DNA of 64,000 bases. Source: Symbiodinium natans. Its lineage: Eukaryota; Sar; Dinophyceae; Suessiales; Symbiodiniaceae. Shown piece by piece: positions 23,225 to 35,282 of this stretch (positions are counted from its first letter, which is position 1; each line of letters opens with the position of its first letter). A program made the translations under genes and the position numbers. Where the stretch lies: positions 246,001-310,000 of the forward strand of contig CAJNDS010002477.1 in the NCBI GenBank assembly GCA_905221605.1, given 5' to 3'. A model generated the notes under the pieces. It was not told the origin of the DNA and searched no databases. It saw nothing but the letters and a program-made list of their open reading frames with translations.

Positions 23225-23345
23225 CCCAAGGCTTTGGTAAAGCTCCGCAAGAAGCCTCTCTTGTTGGAGCGCTTTCCCCAAGGGCCGGCGCTGAGGGAAC
23301 GAGCGCCTCCGCCTCTCCTCACCGGGGGGAACAACGAAAGGGAGG
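23225..23345 (-). CDS. Candidate exon, Arg-rich
   Basis: Minus-strand frame reading PQRRPLGKALQQERLLAELY, helical and charged. It could belong with the candidate exons around it, but no phase-matched join was shown. Confidence 0.3.
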
Positions 23346-23382
23346 AGGAAAAGCAAACTATGCAAAAACCATTTTTACCCCT

Positions 23383-23484
23383 TGGTTCTCAGCAGGGAAT
23401 GAGAGAATTAGGGCCCTATACATACCCTCTAATGAAAATGGATTATATAGGGTACCGAATTCCCTCATTCCCTACTAAGAACCA
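23383..23484. mobile_element. MITE-like hairpin element
   Basis: Terminal inverted repeats of about 27 bases: tggttctcagcagggaatga at the left and tcattccctactaagaacca at the right, with two mismatches in these parts. The AT-rich core is about 50 bases. Confidence 0.85.
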
Positions 23485-23762
23485 GCCGAAAATGAACAAC
23501 TTACCTTTTGTTCTTATTGGAACCAAATTTGATGGGCTTTGGTTCGCTCTGAAACCAGGTGGGCTGAACTGATGCAAGGCTGAACCAACCGCATGTCCAT
23601 GCCAAGACGATTGAAGAGATAAGGACATCTGGGAGCTGGACTTCTAGGGACGGGGTGCGCCGCACCGCGGCTTGTGTCTGGCCGTCAGAATCTCCATGAA
23701 CCCCGGAATTCATCTGGAAGCAACCTAAGATACCTACAAACTCTAATCCACGAAAACCTCAC

Positions 23763-23903
23763 CTCAAGACGACACTTTGTGGGTCCTGTCGCTGTGCTGG
23801 ATGATGAGGCACCAGCGCCGCTCGGCTCGTCGACCTCGGCATCTTTCAAGGGTTGAAACGCCTTTGCCGTTTGGATGACTAGGGCCAGTAAGATGCTTGA
23901 AGA
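23763..23903 (-). CDS. Candidate exon upstream of a GT donor
   Basis: Open up to cttgag|gtgagg, a good donor. One frame starts with ATG and reads like a signal peptide (SSSILLALVIQTAKA) followed by a Ser/Ala/Gly-rich stretch. A second frame (RAERRWCLIIQHSDRTHKVS) is also plausible, so the frame is unresolved. Confidence 0.33.
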
Positions 23904-24450
23904 CATGGGTTTCGGGTTGAGAGTGGGCTGGAACCGGGCCTGGAATCAGCGATCCTGGGACAAACATACCAAATCGCCTTCTTGAGCCCCCTTGAGCCTT
24001 TAAGAGATCGGCCGAGAGCGGTTAACCATAAAACCATCTCGTTTCAGCTGGGCCAGCTGGGCTTTGGACCGGCGGCTGAATAGCCTGCTGCTGCGCTGCC
24101 TTTGTGGTGGGCAGATGTGGGCAAATATTGGAGATTATCTGGGCCCATTCATTACCATGGGCACTATGGGTACGAGCTGGCTCGGTTTTGGCCTACAGTG
24201 TGGGCGGAGGGTTCTGGCTTGCTCAGCTCAGGGCCGATTCAATCGAGCACCTCCGCTCGTGTCGTCTCCGGACAATGCCGAAGCCGTCGACACCCAGCAG
24301 CGATACCCGTCTGCCGCAGCGTTCACCTGCCACGCAGCAGAATCCAGGGATATCTCCAGTGCCTAAATGCCAGAATGGGCTCACTTGGGATCCTGGCCGA
24401 AGCAACTGCTGGGGCCGTGACACTTCTGCCCTTTGCATCGGTGGTTCGGC

Positions 24451-24675
24451 CTGAGAAATGCACAGCTCTCGTATGCTCTCGTGGGAACGTCGCAAGGAGA
24501 CTTGGGCACCCGGCTGCAAAGGTCGCATGACATGCGGGGCACGGCGGCATGAACCAGCATTGCTTGGGCTCACGGCGGCAACGGTGGCAACGCTCTGGAA
24601 AGGAAGAGCCGCTTGCGCACAACCAGCCCAAGCAGCTTGCGACAGTGCAACGCACACGAGGAGAAACGCTTTCGA
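24451..24675 (-). CDS. Candidate exon with secretory or transit-like leader
   Basis: A 75-codon stretch in phase 0 at both ends, from a cag acceptor to a GC donor (atttctcag|gccgaa). It opens with a hydrophobic segment (AFLLVCVALSQAAWAGCAQA) followed by a Ser/Arg-rich, acid-poor region, the pattern of a bipartite plastid leader. No in-frame ATG is present, so the start lies in an upstream exon. The mature product is not identified. Confidence 0.42.
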
Positions 24676-25054
24676 CTGCACAGTTCAACTCAATTCACGG
24701 CATCCTACTTGCTAACGGGGCTCCATGCCACCACACTCAGCTTCAACTTGAGGGAGTGTGGCAAACCTTGGGTTTGGGATCCTTTGGTAATTTCAACTTG
24801 ATCAAACCTCAGGGCTGTCGGCTTTAGGTTGCTCTTCTGGTGTTTCTGGCTTTGCGATATGGGGGTTCGGGGGTCTTGGGCCTTTAAACAAAAAAACAAA
24901 CTGCACACAGCAGTGAAACAGGCTCCCTTTCAGGGAAGCCAGGTACATTTGCGAGCCATGCGGGCGTAGGCCTGGCGCCAACCGAGCCAAAAGTTGAGGC
25001 TTCAGTGCTTAAATCCTTGCGCCCCTCGGAGGGTCCTCACCAGTTCTCACACAT

Positions 25055-25160
25055 GGGCATTTCCAAAAATATCTGGTACCCTTACTACACGCCCACAACA
25101 GTAATTATAATCCCTTATGATAGGAACCCCAAAAGGGTACCCCTGATTTCGGAAACCCCG
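25055..25160. mobile_element. MITE-like hairpin element
   Basis: The left arm gggcatttccaaaaatatct-ggtaccctt pairs imperfectly with the right arm aagggtacccctgatttcgg-aaacccc. It lies just beyond the 3' end of the ubiquilin-like gene. Confidence 0.65.
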
Positions 25161-25191
25161 ACATCGTCGAAGCTGACCGGCAGCACCCGGC

Positions 25192-25495
25192 CTAGCGCTC
25201 GGCCTTCTCCATGAGCAGCTCCACGGCTTTGTTCATGTTGCCATCGCAGTTGTGCAGGGCCTGTGGATGGTGTAACCAGGCCCCGCTCTTCTATCTTCTG
25301 TTGACCTTCTGAGATGATTCCTTAGGGGTTCAGTTGGCTGAAGGGCTTGGTTTCTTGTCGGGGCAAGGTGACTCCCGCACCGCTGCGAACCAGGGAGGTG
25401 TTCCGTGACGGTCCCAAATAAGCCCCCGAGAGCCCTCCAGTGGTCGCTGCCTGGATGCAAGCTTCCTGGTCCGTGAAGCCCATGTTGCGCATCGC
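25192..25495 (-). other. UBA domain of the ubiquilin-like protein, split by a GC-AG intron
   Basis: Exon 25495-25451 ends atccag|gcagcg and the next exon begins ccacag|gccctg. The join restores MGF, the central AL and the GN-x-AV-LL signature of UBA domains, followed directly by the stop codon. UBA binds ubiquitin chains. Confidence 0.9.
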
Positions 25496-28400
25496 CTGAA
25501 CAACAAGTAAGGGGGCGTGGGATTCAGGTTTAGCCGCTTAGCCGTGTAAGAGAGTGCGAGGTCCCAAGAACGCCGATGCAACAGCCGACAACGCGCCTGC
25601 AGCTGACCCTTATATCGGATCTCCGGACTCTCCTGCTCAGCAGCGATGAACATGTTGAAGCACCTGGGGAACTGCACGACTTGCGCAACGGATCTCACCC
25701 CAAGAGGCTTACAAAGGCTTCACCATGCCTCATCTTTTGCATCTCCGGGCTCCCGCGCTCTTTGAAGTTGTGGGCTGGACTTCGGTAGTGCAGGCCGCTA
25801 AGCGCGGCTGGTGAGTCCTGAGAGAAGCCCAGTTCTAGCTTTTAAGCACCGTTTTGCATGCTTGCTTGCTCTTCGGTACACTGATAACATGTCGGAGCGG
25901 CGTATGCCGGACCGTCATCCTTGATGTCCTGCCCCTGCAAGGTCGCGACTCGTCAGAACATGCCCCTGCTATGACAACTCAGCATGCTGGAGCGAAACAC
26001 AGGCGCAAAGGGGCTTCCCGTGCCGTCAAGAGCCTTCTTCTTTCTTGCGTTTGGCGCGCTTGCTTTTGCGCCATCGGTCATCGACCTCGCTCGCGCACAC
26101 AGATACTAAGAAAGCCTCGCATCGCAGCGGCATGGGGAAGCCCCTCAAGGCCCTCGCAGCTTCTCAACCGCATCTTGCAGCTTGACCATGGAGTCGATGG
26201 TCTGTGCGTGAAACATCTGCCTCAGGGGGGGCTTGCGCTCATCGACCTAGAGCCGTAAAGCCTTCAACCTCAAACCCCTTGAACCTTAAAAGCACAAGCA
26301 GCGTTAAAAGCTACCAATCCCAGAAGTTCGAGACGAACCCGGAACAGCAAAACCCAAAGACCTTAACCAACCCTTAAACCTTGAACCGCGGATCAGGCGC
26401 CCAATGAAGGAGGGATCCAAGAAGGGATCGTCTGGATGGACTTTGATGCCTGGCCTTGGTTTGCATCGAGGCATAAAAATTGGTTCTCGGTCTAGGGCTT
26501 CGGCTTAAGGGGTTCAGAGCCTTCCTGACACATGGGCCATTTTCTCAGAGCATGTGAGCTGCTGAACACTCAGGTCTCAGCCCTGGCATTGCTTGCACTA
26601 GCTGTGCCAGGAGTGACTGCATGTTCTGGTCCTGAAGCCAGCTGCTTGTCAAACCATGCTGAAGCTTAGATTCGGGATTGAGGGTTCAGGTTGCAAGTTC
26701 CAAGGTGAGCCCAAAACTGTACCGAGCCATTGTAGCCTCGCGTTGGTCATTCCATAAGCCCCGCATAAAACACGTAGTACAGGCACGTGGCCTGGGAAAC
26801 AACCTAAAGACGTCGTCAGGTCTCTTGAAAACAGCAGATCTCCCGTCAAAGTGCCGAAGTGGCAAACTATCGAAGTTTGTCGCAGGTTCAAAACTGATGC
26901 TTGTTGTTGCGGAGTCGGATCTGTGGCAGCGCATCTGATACAGCAGCAAATTGTTACCATCACTCCTTTAACCCTGTAAACCCTAAACTCATAAACCTCA
27001 ACTGCTGGTCATCCTGCATCATGGCTGCCATGGCGTTGGTATCGAAAGTACCTTTGGAAACAGCGAAGCAACCAATTTTTACAGCTCTCCATCACCGCAG
27101 TCGGAAGCATTGGAGGGCCGGGTCTCTGACCGACCCACGTGGGAGCTTCCACGCCCTCCTCCTCCTCCTGCCCAAAGCACCACAGCCGGAGAAAAAAAAG
27201 GCGTCAAAACTGTGGAGCTTTTAACTTGAAGCCCTCAACCTCAATCTTCAAAGCCCACACCTCGAAACCCTAGCACCTGCAACCTTCGCTTAACTTCAAA
27301 GCGGCAGTGGGTCCTCCTCTGGGGCGAGGGCCTGCACCCATCCACGGGAAAGCTCACAGCGGCAGTCAAGCAAAGGCAAGCAAGGTACCTCCAAGGCCTT
27401 CTTCGCCCCACTGAAGAAAACCCTAAACCCTAACATGTCCCTTGCCCCAAGCTTAAAGAATCATTTGAAGGAGCCAGGGAGCCCCCCCAAGGCCAGGAGC
27501 CTTAAAGCTGCCACGTAACCCACCAGTGCCAGCGCAGCAATTCGCCCGAAACTCCTGAAATCCTAGGCCCGAAAGCAGAACCCCCCATGCCTCTTCCGGG
27601 GCCTCCTGCGCTCCGTCCTCCGCTTGGACGCCAAGCCGTAAAGATGTCTTAGCTGCTTGAGCCCTGTTTCATCTTGCCCTCGGAAGTCCGTTGTAGTTCC
27701 AGCACCCGTAGAAACGTGTATTCCTTGAAAAGTGATGCGTGCACTTTCTAACAGATTGATATCACATGTTGCACGTCGTTCATTCCTCCACGCGAATGTG
27801 TACACAAGTAAGTACACAAGAGACTGAAACTGCTGCTTTCTGACGAAATTCATGGTCCAATGCACTGGTTCAATGCACCTGAAACCATTTGCAGAATCCG
27901 AAATGCAGGTGAACGACGCAGCAGTGTGAAAAACACCAAGATACAACAATGAAAACATGAGTTAAGATGCAAAATAGACAAAAGTTAATACTGCTCAGAT
28001 TTACATAAAGGTCATGTGTTGTATGCTCAATGCCATAACATGAAACGTCTCCTTGTTTTGTTACAAGCAACAGAGCACAGCACAACATCGCGCACGTACA
28101 AAGTTCTCACACTACACTTCTTTTGAAACTCTGGAGAAGTTCGCCACAATGACTTGTTTCTGAGCAGATTCCATGGGCCTGTCAGGATGCAGGAGATTTT
28201 CTACGAAATGCTGACTCCTCTGGCGGGAACATTTGAATTCAAAAGCCGGTTGCTAGCGACTCATTTTTTGATAGGGTCGTTTAATCATGTGATTTCCGTT
28301 TAAGATACACTGGATGGCTGGATTTCTGTGCGGCCTTCTCCGGAAGCCTCTTGAAACCCTGACAGGCAAGTAAAACGAATTTAGCAACTTAGCAAACCTT

Positions 28401-31400
28401 GAAGGGAAGTTGGGGCTTGGGGAGCCCCAGCCCTGCATGCGCTCCCCGCTCGATGGCTCCTCTTCGGCCTTCTCCTCGCCTTCCAAGGGACAACACAGGG
28501 ACCCTATAAGTTTTGAGCTAGCAAAACAGAGGGGTGACTTCACTTTCCAGGACCCCCCCCCCCTCCGTGACTTGAAGCGCAAGGATCTTCCCAGCTCAAG
28601 ACCAGTAATCCAGGGAAGAGGAGATTTGAAACCGAAGCCCCAACTTCAATCGAAAACCTCAACCCGCAAATTGGGTTTAGGGTTTGGAGTTGCTCTAGGC
28701 CATCTCAAAAGTATCTCTGAGTGGTTACTTAGTCGACGTTAAGGGTCCCCGGCTTGGGTCTGGTGACCAAGTCATATGAAGTCTCGGGCGTTCTCCCTCC
28801 AAGCACGCCCCATTAAGTGTTGATGCTGCCAATCAGGCGCCAGTAAGCGAAACTTCCTAAATCCTAAACCGCCTGCCTAAGCCTCTAAGCATATGGGGCT
28901 TTACGACAATAGGGGACCCCCAATATGGATCCCCAAATAGCAGCATCCCCTTAGAAGAAGTACCCCTAATGTCGCAAACCCCCATATATAAGCCACAAGC
29001 TCCGAATACCTAAACCCTAAACCCTAAATTAACCCTAAACCCTAAACCCTAAACCCCAAGCCCCCCTAATAAGCCAACAGCTTTGCGCCTGGGACGTCAT
29101 CGTCCTCCTCGAGGTCGGCCTGCCCTTGCATCTTCCGCTGGCTCTTCAGCTTCTCGGCCTCTGAAGCAGCTACAAGGGGAATCAAGGGGCAGACCTCAAA
29201 CTCTGGGGTTTCGGGTTTAGGGTTTGGGGGTTTAGGGGTTTAGGGGTTTAGGGGTTTAGGGGTTTTGGGGTTTTGGGGTTTAAGGGTTTAGGGGTTTAGG
29301 GGTTTAGGGGTTTAGGGGTTTAGGGGTTTAGGGGTTTAGGGGTTTAGGGGTTTAGGGGTTTAGGGGTTTAGGGGTTTAGGGGTTTTTAGGGGTTTAGGGG
29401 TAGGGGTTTAGGGGTTTAGGGGTTTAGGGGTTTAGGGGTTTAGGGGTTTAGGGGTTTAGGGGTTTAGGGGTTTAGGGGTTTAGGGGTTTATGCAAGTGGT
29501 CCTGCGGACGATCCATGCGAGAGGCACGCAAAGAGGGGTTTAGGGGTTTAGGGGTTTTGGGGTTTTGGGGTTTTGGGGGTTTGGGGTTTTGGGGTTTTGG
29601 GGTTTTGGGGTTTTGGGGTTTTGGGGTTTTGGGGTTTAGTCTTAAGGAGTTTTTTAGGAACGCGGTGAGGCGATTTAGCTTCAACATCTCGGGCTTGAAG
29701 GGGCTTTAAGGCCCCTCTCGGTCGACGCGCCTTCTCCGCCTCCTTCTTCTGGGCTTCCGCGGCCGCTAGAAGCCGGACGTACTCTTCGTCCTGATGCTGC
29801 TGTGGGAGCGAGCAGCATTGTTCGTGCATATAGGGCTGTGGGCTCAGGGATTTCACTTTAACAGTTCCGGGTTCAAGATCTGGTTTCCCAAGCCGGAACA
29901 TCCCTGACCCCTGAAGGTTGTTGCGACACGAAGTCGTCCTTCTCGCTCCCTCGTCTCCAATGCTCAAGGCTTCTTTCAGAAAAACGAGCATCGAAAAGGC
30001 GTTTAGAACAGTTTCAAGGTGTTTTTTTGAGAAAACTACTGTCGCAGCGGATTGCCTGTAGCAAGAACTCCATCCAAAACTCACCGACAAGCCAACAAGA
30101 TGCCTGGCGAGAGAGAGAGAGGGAGAGAGGGAAAGAGAGAACTCCTTTTTGGAGGTCCCGCTTCCGATTTCCCCGAAAGAAATGAAGCGACGAGGACAGG
30201 GGCGGTGCATGACAGAATCAGGCCTCGACTGCCCATGTCTCGCTGTTCAAACTCGGTTCAGGGCGCAGCTCTGGGAGGCTCGGGCAACCCCCACCCCTTG
30301 ACGCACCTCTCTTGACATCAAGATAACCACAGCCCTGCTCCACTGCTCACAATGTGGATCACCAGCTCCTGCATGGGCCTCCGGATGTCCTCGCACATCT
30401 GCCTGCGACATAAAGAATGCCGCCACGAAACCTAAATTCCAAAAAACTGCGGCGTTTGTACTGTCAGGAGCAAGCCACAGCCTCAGAACGTCGAAGGATC
30501 CAGTTCCCAGGCCCTGCAGCCAAACGATGTGTGGAGAGGTCTTAGTCTCGGGGACTTCGCTCAAACCTAGACATGCGCCTCAAGCTGCGACATGGAGCGA
30601 TCAGTGCTGCGGATCACGTCGCCTAAGCATGCGTGGGGATCAGGTTTCGTAGGAACTGAGTGTTAGGGTGTAGGCTGGGGGTTAACCGGGCTTGGGAGAC
30701 AGGGGTAGGGCTTCTAAATGCAGGAAACCAACTCCCCAAACCTGCGACAGGGGCTTCTTATGCGGGTTCAGGGTCTGGGGCTGATCTCCTCAACTTCGTG
30801 TAGAGATGTGTCTTCATTTGCGAGTCTCAGCGTCTTGCGGACGTGCACGGGATTTCGCAAAGCTTCAGTCGCCTGGGCAAAGGGGTTTGGAGTTAAAGGG
30901 GTCATGTTGAATTAGGTTCCGGGTTGGGGTCTGGGGCCTGGGGCTTCTGGCAAGCCCATGACAGGCTGAGATTGCATCTGGCCTGCTTCATGACTTCGGG
31001 GTCGTGGAGCATGAGGTTCAGCTCTGGGCAATTCTCGAGGAGCTGGCAATCAGCTGCTGTGGAGGGCTTGTTGGGACTCGGATTGCTGACAACATCTAAA
31101 CCCTAAACCCTTGAACCCCTAAAATGCACTTTCGACAGCAAGACACGAGTTTCAACAGCGGCTTCTGGGAGCCTTGGACAGCCTCGGGTCCATCTTGAGC
31201 AGGCTGCGCATGAAGTCATGGTCGTTCAGCAAGCTCTGCATCGCCGGTGACTGGCCGTGCGAGTTTTGAGGATCGAGCTGGGGGGCCCTTTTGTAAGGCA
31301 CTGAAGTCGACTCTGGGGTTCAAGGTCTTTCGGGCTTGAAAGGTCGGACCGCTCGGCCCGTCAGGTGCAGTACGTTGACAGAGTCTTTCTTTGTATGGAA

Positions 31401-32680
31401 TCTATGGCAGCGCACACTCGACTCTGGGCACTCATTTACAACGGCGGCAATAACCAAGACAAATCACTGTTGCAAGAGCTGCTTGCCTACATCTTACATC
31501 TACTGTACATGACCATCATGTTGTTCCGTGTTCCTTGGGCCTTTGGACCTTTTGAGGGGCCTCTTGGGCCTTGATTTTGACCGCTTGGGAAAGGCCATGT
31601 ATTTTCAAGACTTTAGGGGGGTCAGACCCCCATCATCTCAGCTCCTCCAGCATCTGCTGCAGGATGTCGGGATTCTGCAGGACGTGGCGCCTCGGCACTA
31701 GATCAGGGGCCATCAGGGGCCACCTTAAGGCTTGGAGCTGCTTTGGGAGACCCAAACAGAGAAAAAAGGGAGACAACAACAAGGAGCTTCAAGAAATCCT
31801 CATTAAAGCTGTGGAAGAACAGGCTACAGTAGTAGGCAGCTCGGACCCATTCGCCATTTCGAGAACTAGTAAACTCGAGAAGTTTAGGCTGGGGCTGGAG
31901 GGCTCCCAGTTGCTGCGGCATCTGGCTGATGTCTACACCGGAGGGTCCCCGGCCCTGTGCAGACAGCGATTGGGCACGGACAGCACTAACCACCCCGACT
32001 GCAGGCACTCAGGTAACTTGGGGCGCACATCGGCGCCACCCTGCTGTCCATGCAGCCTTAGCACTTTCAGCATAAGGGTGCACTTTGCTGCACCCACGTT
32101 GTCACCATCTCATATCATGGAGTCCTGAGGCCTCCGCAGATGGATGGTGCTGTTGCGGTCTACACCATAGGCTTCAAGTGTTCTACCATCCTGCAGCGCT
32201 CGGAGGTCCGTCGCTTGGAGTTTTAGGGCATCAGGGAAAGCAGTCCCAGCGCTCCTGAAGCAGTCGACCTGCGAAAACTAATCGTTGTCTATGACGCTTG
32301 ATGCCACACCTGAGCTGTTTCACGACTCCTTCGATCGCTCACACACACAGACAGACTTGACATTTGCCGGACACCGAGCCCCTTGCTTTGGTGCCAGAAT
32401 GGACCTGAACTCCTGTCACGCAATGCCAATTCTTTGTAGAGTCTTGTTGTGAGGGAATTGGAGGTTCAGGGGTAGGACTTGGTCCCGGAAAAACTTCAAG
32501 CATGCGGAAGCGGTCTTGAAAAGCGGGCCTCTATCCGAGTTTTCAGGTCAACGTCGAGATGGACCTCGAGTGTCGGGTGCTAAAGCTATGCCCCCCACAG
32601 CCGTCGATTCCCCGCTATCTGAGCTCTCGGACGAGGCTGCCATCGGGTAGCTTCACGGTGATGAAGGCAACAGGCCTCAT
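25192..32680 (-). CDS. Ubiquilin/Dsk2-type ubiquitin receptor (about 20 exons)
   Basis: Proteasome shuttle that binds ubiquitinated proteins through its UBA domain and the proteasome through its ubiquitin-like domain. Exons: 32680-32633 (ATG), 32564-32529, 32314-32255, 32190-32132, 31985 to about 31905, 31690-31645, 31250-31173, 31042-30983, 30872-30827, 30622-30579, 30513-30482, 30402 to about 30351, 29799-29727, 29160-29089, 27051-27003, about 26237-26152, 25663-25597, 25495-25451 and 25260-25192 (stop 25194-25192). An exon at about 26930-26760 and one near 26000 are possible. The ubiquitin-like fold reads ITVKLPDGSL, QRLVFAGRLLQ and DGRTLEAYGVDRNSTIHL. STI1-type repeats read NPDILQQMLE, MQSLLNDHDFMRSLLKMDP, CPELNLMLHDPEVMKQ and STDRSMSQLE. 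The UBA domain reads AMRNMGFTDQEACIQ and ALHNCDGNMNKAVELL. Phases match at nearly all joins, with GC, GT and GA donors. An unusual E/K-rich insert (29.8-29.1 kb) lies between the STI1 blocks. Confidence 0.88.
27690..28310. other. AT-rich segment within the ubiquilin-like gene
   Basis: AT-richer than the flanks and free of telomere-like words; lies in the long intron between the exons at 29089 and 27051. A charged minus-strand open piece at about 27700-27568 (DETGLKQLRHLYGLASKRR) may be an extra exon. Confidence 0.4.
28891..28987. mobile_element. MITE-like hairpin element
   Basis: Arms 28891-28917 (atatggggctttacgacaat) and 28960-28987 (attgtcgcaaacccccatat-like) are inverted repeats with few mismatches around a core containing aaatagcagcatcccc. 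It is in an intron of the ubiquilin-like gene. The copy at 52841 is a relative. Confidence 0.85.
29008..29640. repeat. Telomere-like block inside a ubiquilin intron and around exon 29160-29089
   Basis: CCCTAAA units at 29008-29059 (C strand), then (TTTAGGGG)n at about 29205-29490 (roughly 35 octamers, some TTTTGGGG), a 45-base unique break, and (TTTTGGGG)n at 29537-29638. The G-rich parts fill most of the intron between exons 29799-29727 and 29160-29089. Confidence 0.95.
31090..31125 (-). repeat. Short CCCTAAA cluster
   Basis: A few C-strand units in the intron between the ubiquilin exons at 31173 and 31042. Confidence 0.8.
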
Positions 32681-33499
32681 TCCGGCATCGAAGCAGAAGT
32701 GTCCCTCGTGAGCCAACACATGAGGCTGTAGAAGGACCGGGCATGGTTGCCCAGATGCAGCTGCAGCTGCCACCACCGCCACCAGTCTAGTCGGCCGCGG
32801 TAAGCCGAAACGCTGGAAGCAGAGGGACGACTGCGTTTGACGATCACGGCAGGTTTCGCCCGTCACCCTATGCATTGCTGCAAGCACGCGATAGCTCAGG
32901 CAATATCCTGCAGCTCCACTCATCTCACCTCTTCAATCCTCATCTTCGCACCGCTTGTGCTCTTCAGCCCTCTCCACACAAAAGGGAATCCAAACCGTCA
33001 CAGTTGCAGGATGTTCAGGGTTTGGGTTGAGGGGTTTGGGTCGAAGGGTTTGGGTACGTGGCCGACGGCTCGGGGACTCAAGTCTGGGTCCACGACGGCA
33101 CCTCCCTTGCATCCGCATGTACGAACAAAACACGACAGACCGGGCCGATGTTTTGCGAGGGCGGCCGCGTCGCTCAGAAGTCAGGATCAGTCCATCTCAT
33201 CCAAGAAGCAATCGCTGACCTGCAGCTGCTTCCCAGAGAACTGACAACAACTTTACTTTTCTAAACCAAAAGTGATGCATGACAATGTAGTGGTGAAGGG
33301 CAAGCAAACTGTTGAGGACCCGGCTTGCTTCACCACGCACAGCCTCAGCTAAGCCCGGCGAAGCCGACTCCAGTACGCTGCGACTTTGGCTTCAGACTTT
33401 AGCGGCGAAGCTCAGGCTGCTGCCCATCGTCTGTGAATGAGACCGGATCGGCCCCTGCAGACCCCAACAAGCTCCTTTCCATGCCATCCTAAACCACAA

Positions 33500-33935
33500 G
33501 CCCTGGACCCTAAACCTCCCAAACCCTGCAGAAGCGGAATAGGCGCATACAAGACTGACAAGACTGGGAAGCACCTGGCATAGCAAGCTTTTCCATTCCG
33601 CAACCCTGGTTGCGCCTAACTTGTGCATGGCCTCTTCGCTGCCCTTCCGGCCCACGCCGTGCCTATTGTTCGAGTCAGTTTTGGCCAGTTCACTTTTCAC
33701 TTTGTGGACAAGGCGTCGATGAGTCTTCTCCAGACCTCGTCGGGGAGTTTTGTCTCTGCGGTCCTATGCCGCCCAGTTGGGCCTTGTAGTTCTGAGCAGG
33801 TTGGTTTGTGTGCGAAAAGGATGATGTTTTTAAGGGGGGCCCTGTGGACATTCTTCGGGCCTTCTGAGGCCTGCCAGATGTTTTCTCACATCTCTCTCCA
33901 CTCCGGCATGCAACTTTATGCAGCGCAGGTGTGTT
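33500..33935 (-). CDS. Candidate exon cluster, unknown product
   Basis: Three minus-strand pieces: about 33935-33836 (VERDVRKHLAGLRRPEECPQ), 33770-33705 (KLPDEVWRRLIDALST) and 33697-33540 (KSELAKTDSNNRHGVGRKGS, then EEAMHKLGATRVAEWKSLLC). Order and composition suit one gene, but joins and phases were not settled. No domain recognised. Confidence 0.37.
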
Positions 33936-34235
33936 GAGACAAACAACCTATCGCAATGGTACATTGCCAAGCCAAGCCAACGAAAACTAAGAAGCTTGAA
34001 CATTTCATGAACCAAAAGTGCAAGAACCAAATGAAACACCGTTTCTTGCTTGGGGTCTTGAGGGTCTTGAGGGCCTAGGGGCTCGCAGTGGCAAGAAGGC
34101 ATATCACGTCCAAGCAGGGCGCAGGTGCTCAGAGAGGAACTCCATGAAGCACCGGGACCTCGAGGGTAGGATTTGGGGCTTTAGAGGTTCAGGGCTTACA
34201 GGCGCCATGAACTTGGAGATCTTCAGTGACAGTGG

Positions 34236-34276
34236 CGTAGGGTTTGGGGTTTAGGGTTTAGGGTTCAGGGTTCAGT
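34236..34276 (+). repeat. Short TTTAGGG cluster
   Basis: About five G-strand units, with gggttcaggg variants at the end. Confidence 0.8.
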
Positions 34277-34339
34277 TTTATTTCATTCAAGTTCTGACGT
34301 GTCGGTGAAGCTTCTTGGGAGATCTGGGATCGGGAACCA

Positions 34340-34760
34340 GGTGTGATGTTCATTCTTGAGGAAAGGAACTTCAATCCGATGCCAGGTCCAAGATTCGGGA
34401 TTCAAGATGACATGGCAAGCTTTCCTGGACTTCTTGAGCTTTGCATCTTCGATCCGGGACTCCGGGACCGGATTGACACTCACTTCTCAGGGTTGACGTT
34501 CGACTTTCGCGGGTCCAAGAGAACAAAAGCGTGCCCTGAGATCCGGAATCACGAGTCCAAGCACCTGAAATTCCTTAAGAGCACCTTGCGATCGAAATGC
34601 GGCCTTCGCTTGAAATAGCCTATTTTAAAGGACAGGCAAAGGCCGTGTGTGGCTGCTCGGGAAGAATCTGGCACTTCCGTCCTGACCATGTCGAAGAGAG
34701 CGACGAGGAAGTGTGGCTGTTGTTGCAGGTTTCGAGAGGTCCAAAGGCACCCGCCCCCCC
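34340..34760. other. Open on both strands, strand unresolved
   Basis: Plus-strand frames (GRIWHFRPDHVEESDEEVWL) and minus-strand frames (AKLKKSRKACHVILNPESW) both look coding-like. Without splice links no call is made. Confidence 0.25.
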
Positions 34761-35282
34761 GGACCAGTCCACAAGTCATAGGTGGGGGGGGGGGGGAAAA
34801 TGGATCAACAAGGTAGGGAGTGGGCCCGTAAACAGGTCAAGGGCGTGCAGTGGATTAGTTGTTGGGTGGGGAATGTCAAAGGCGCGCAGTGGGAAAAGTT
34901 GTGAGCTTGTAACCTGTGCAGCTTGCCGGGCTCACAAGCTCTCAGGTGTGTGACTCTTCACTCTGGGGCAGGGCTAGTGGCGGGGCTGGGGATCGGCCTG
35001 TGTGGTGATGGGTACACCTGAGACACCAGAAAACCCGGCGGCCCGAGCCCTCGGCAGATTTAGGGTCAAAGGATTTGAAGCGATTCTTTCATTTCCTTGT
35101 TTGGAATGCCAGGCTCCCCCAATTTGACTCGAACATATATTCAAGACCTTTTATGTGTCAATGTCTCTGTCTCCGTCTCCGTCTGCGTCTCTGTCTTTGT
35201 CCGAGTCGCAGACGCTTAAAAATCTATGGCTACAGGCTGGCCGTTGGCATAATATTTCATTGTGGCTCTGAGCCGCCAGGGG

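Noticed and set aside
24323-24688. Second overlapping minus frame as a gene
   Set aside because: The frame with hydrophobic leader and clean cag acceptor and GC donor is better supported; only one can be real.
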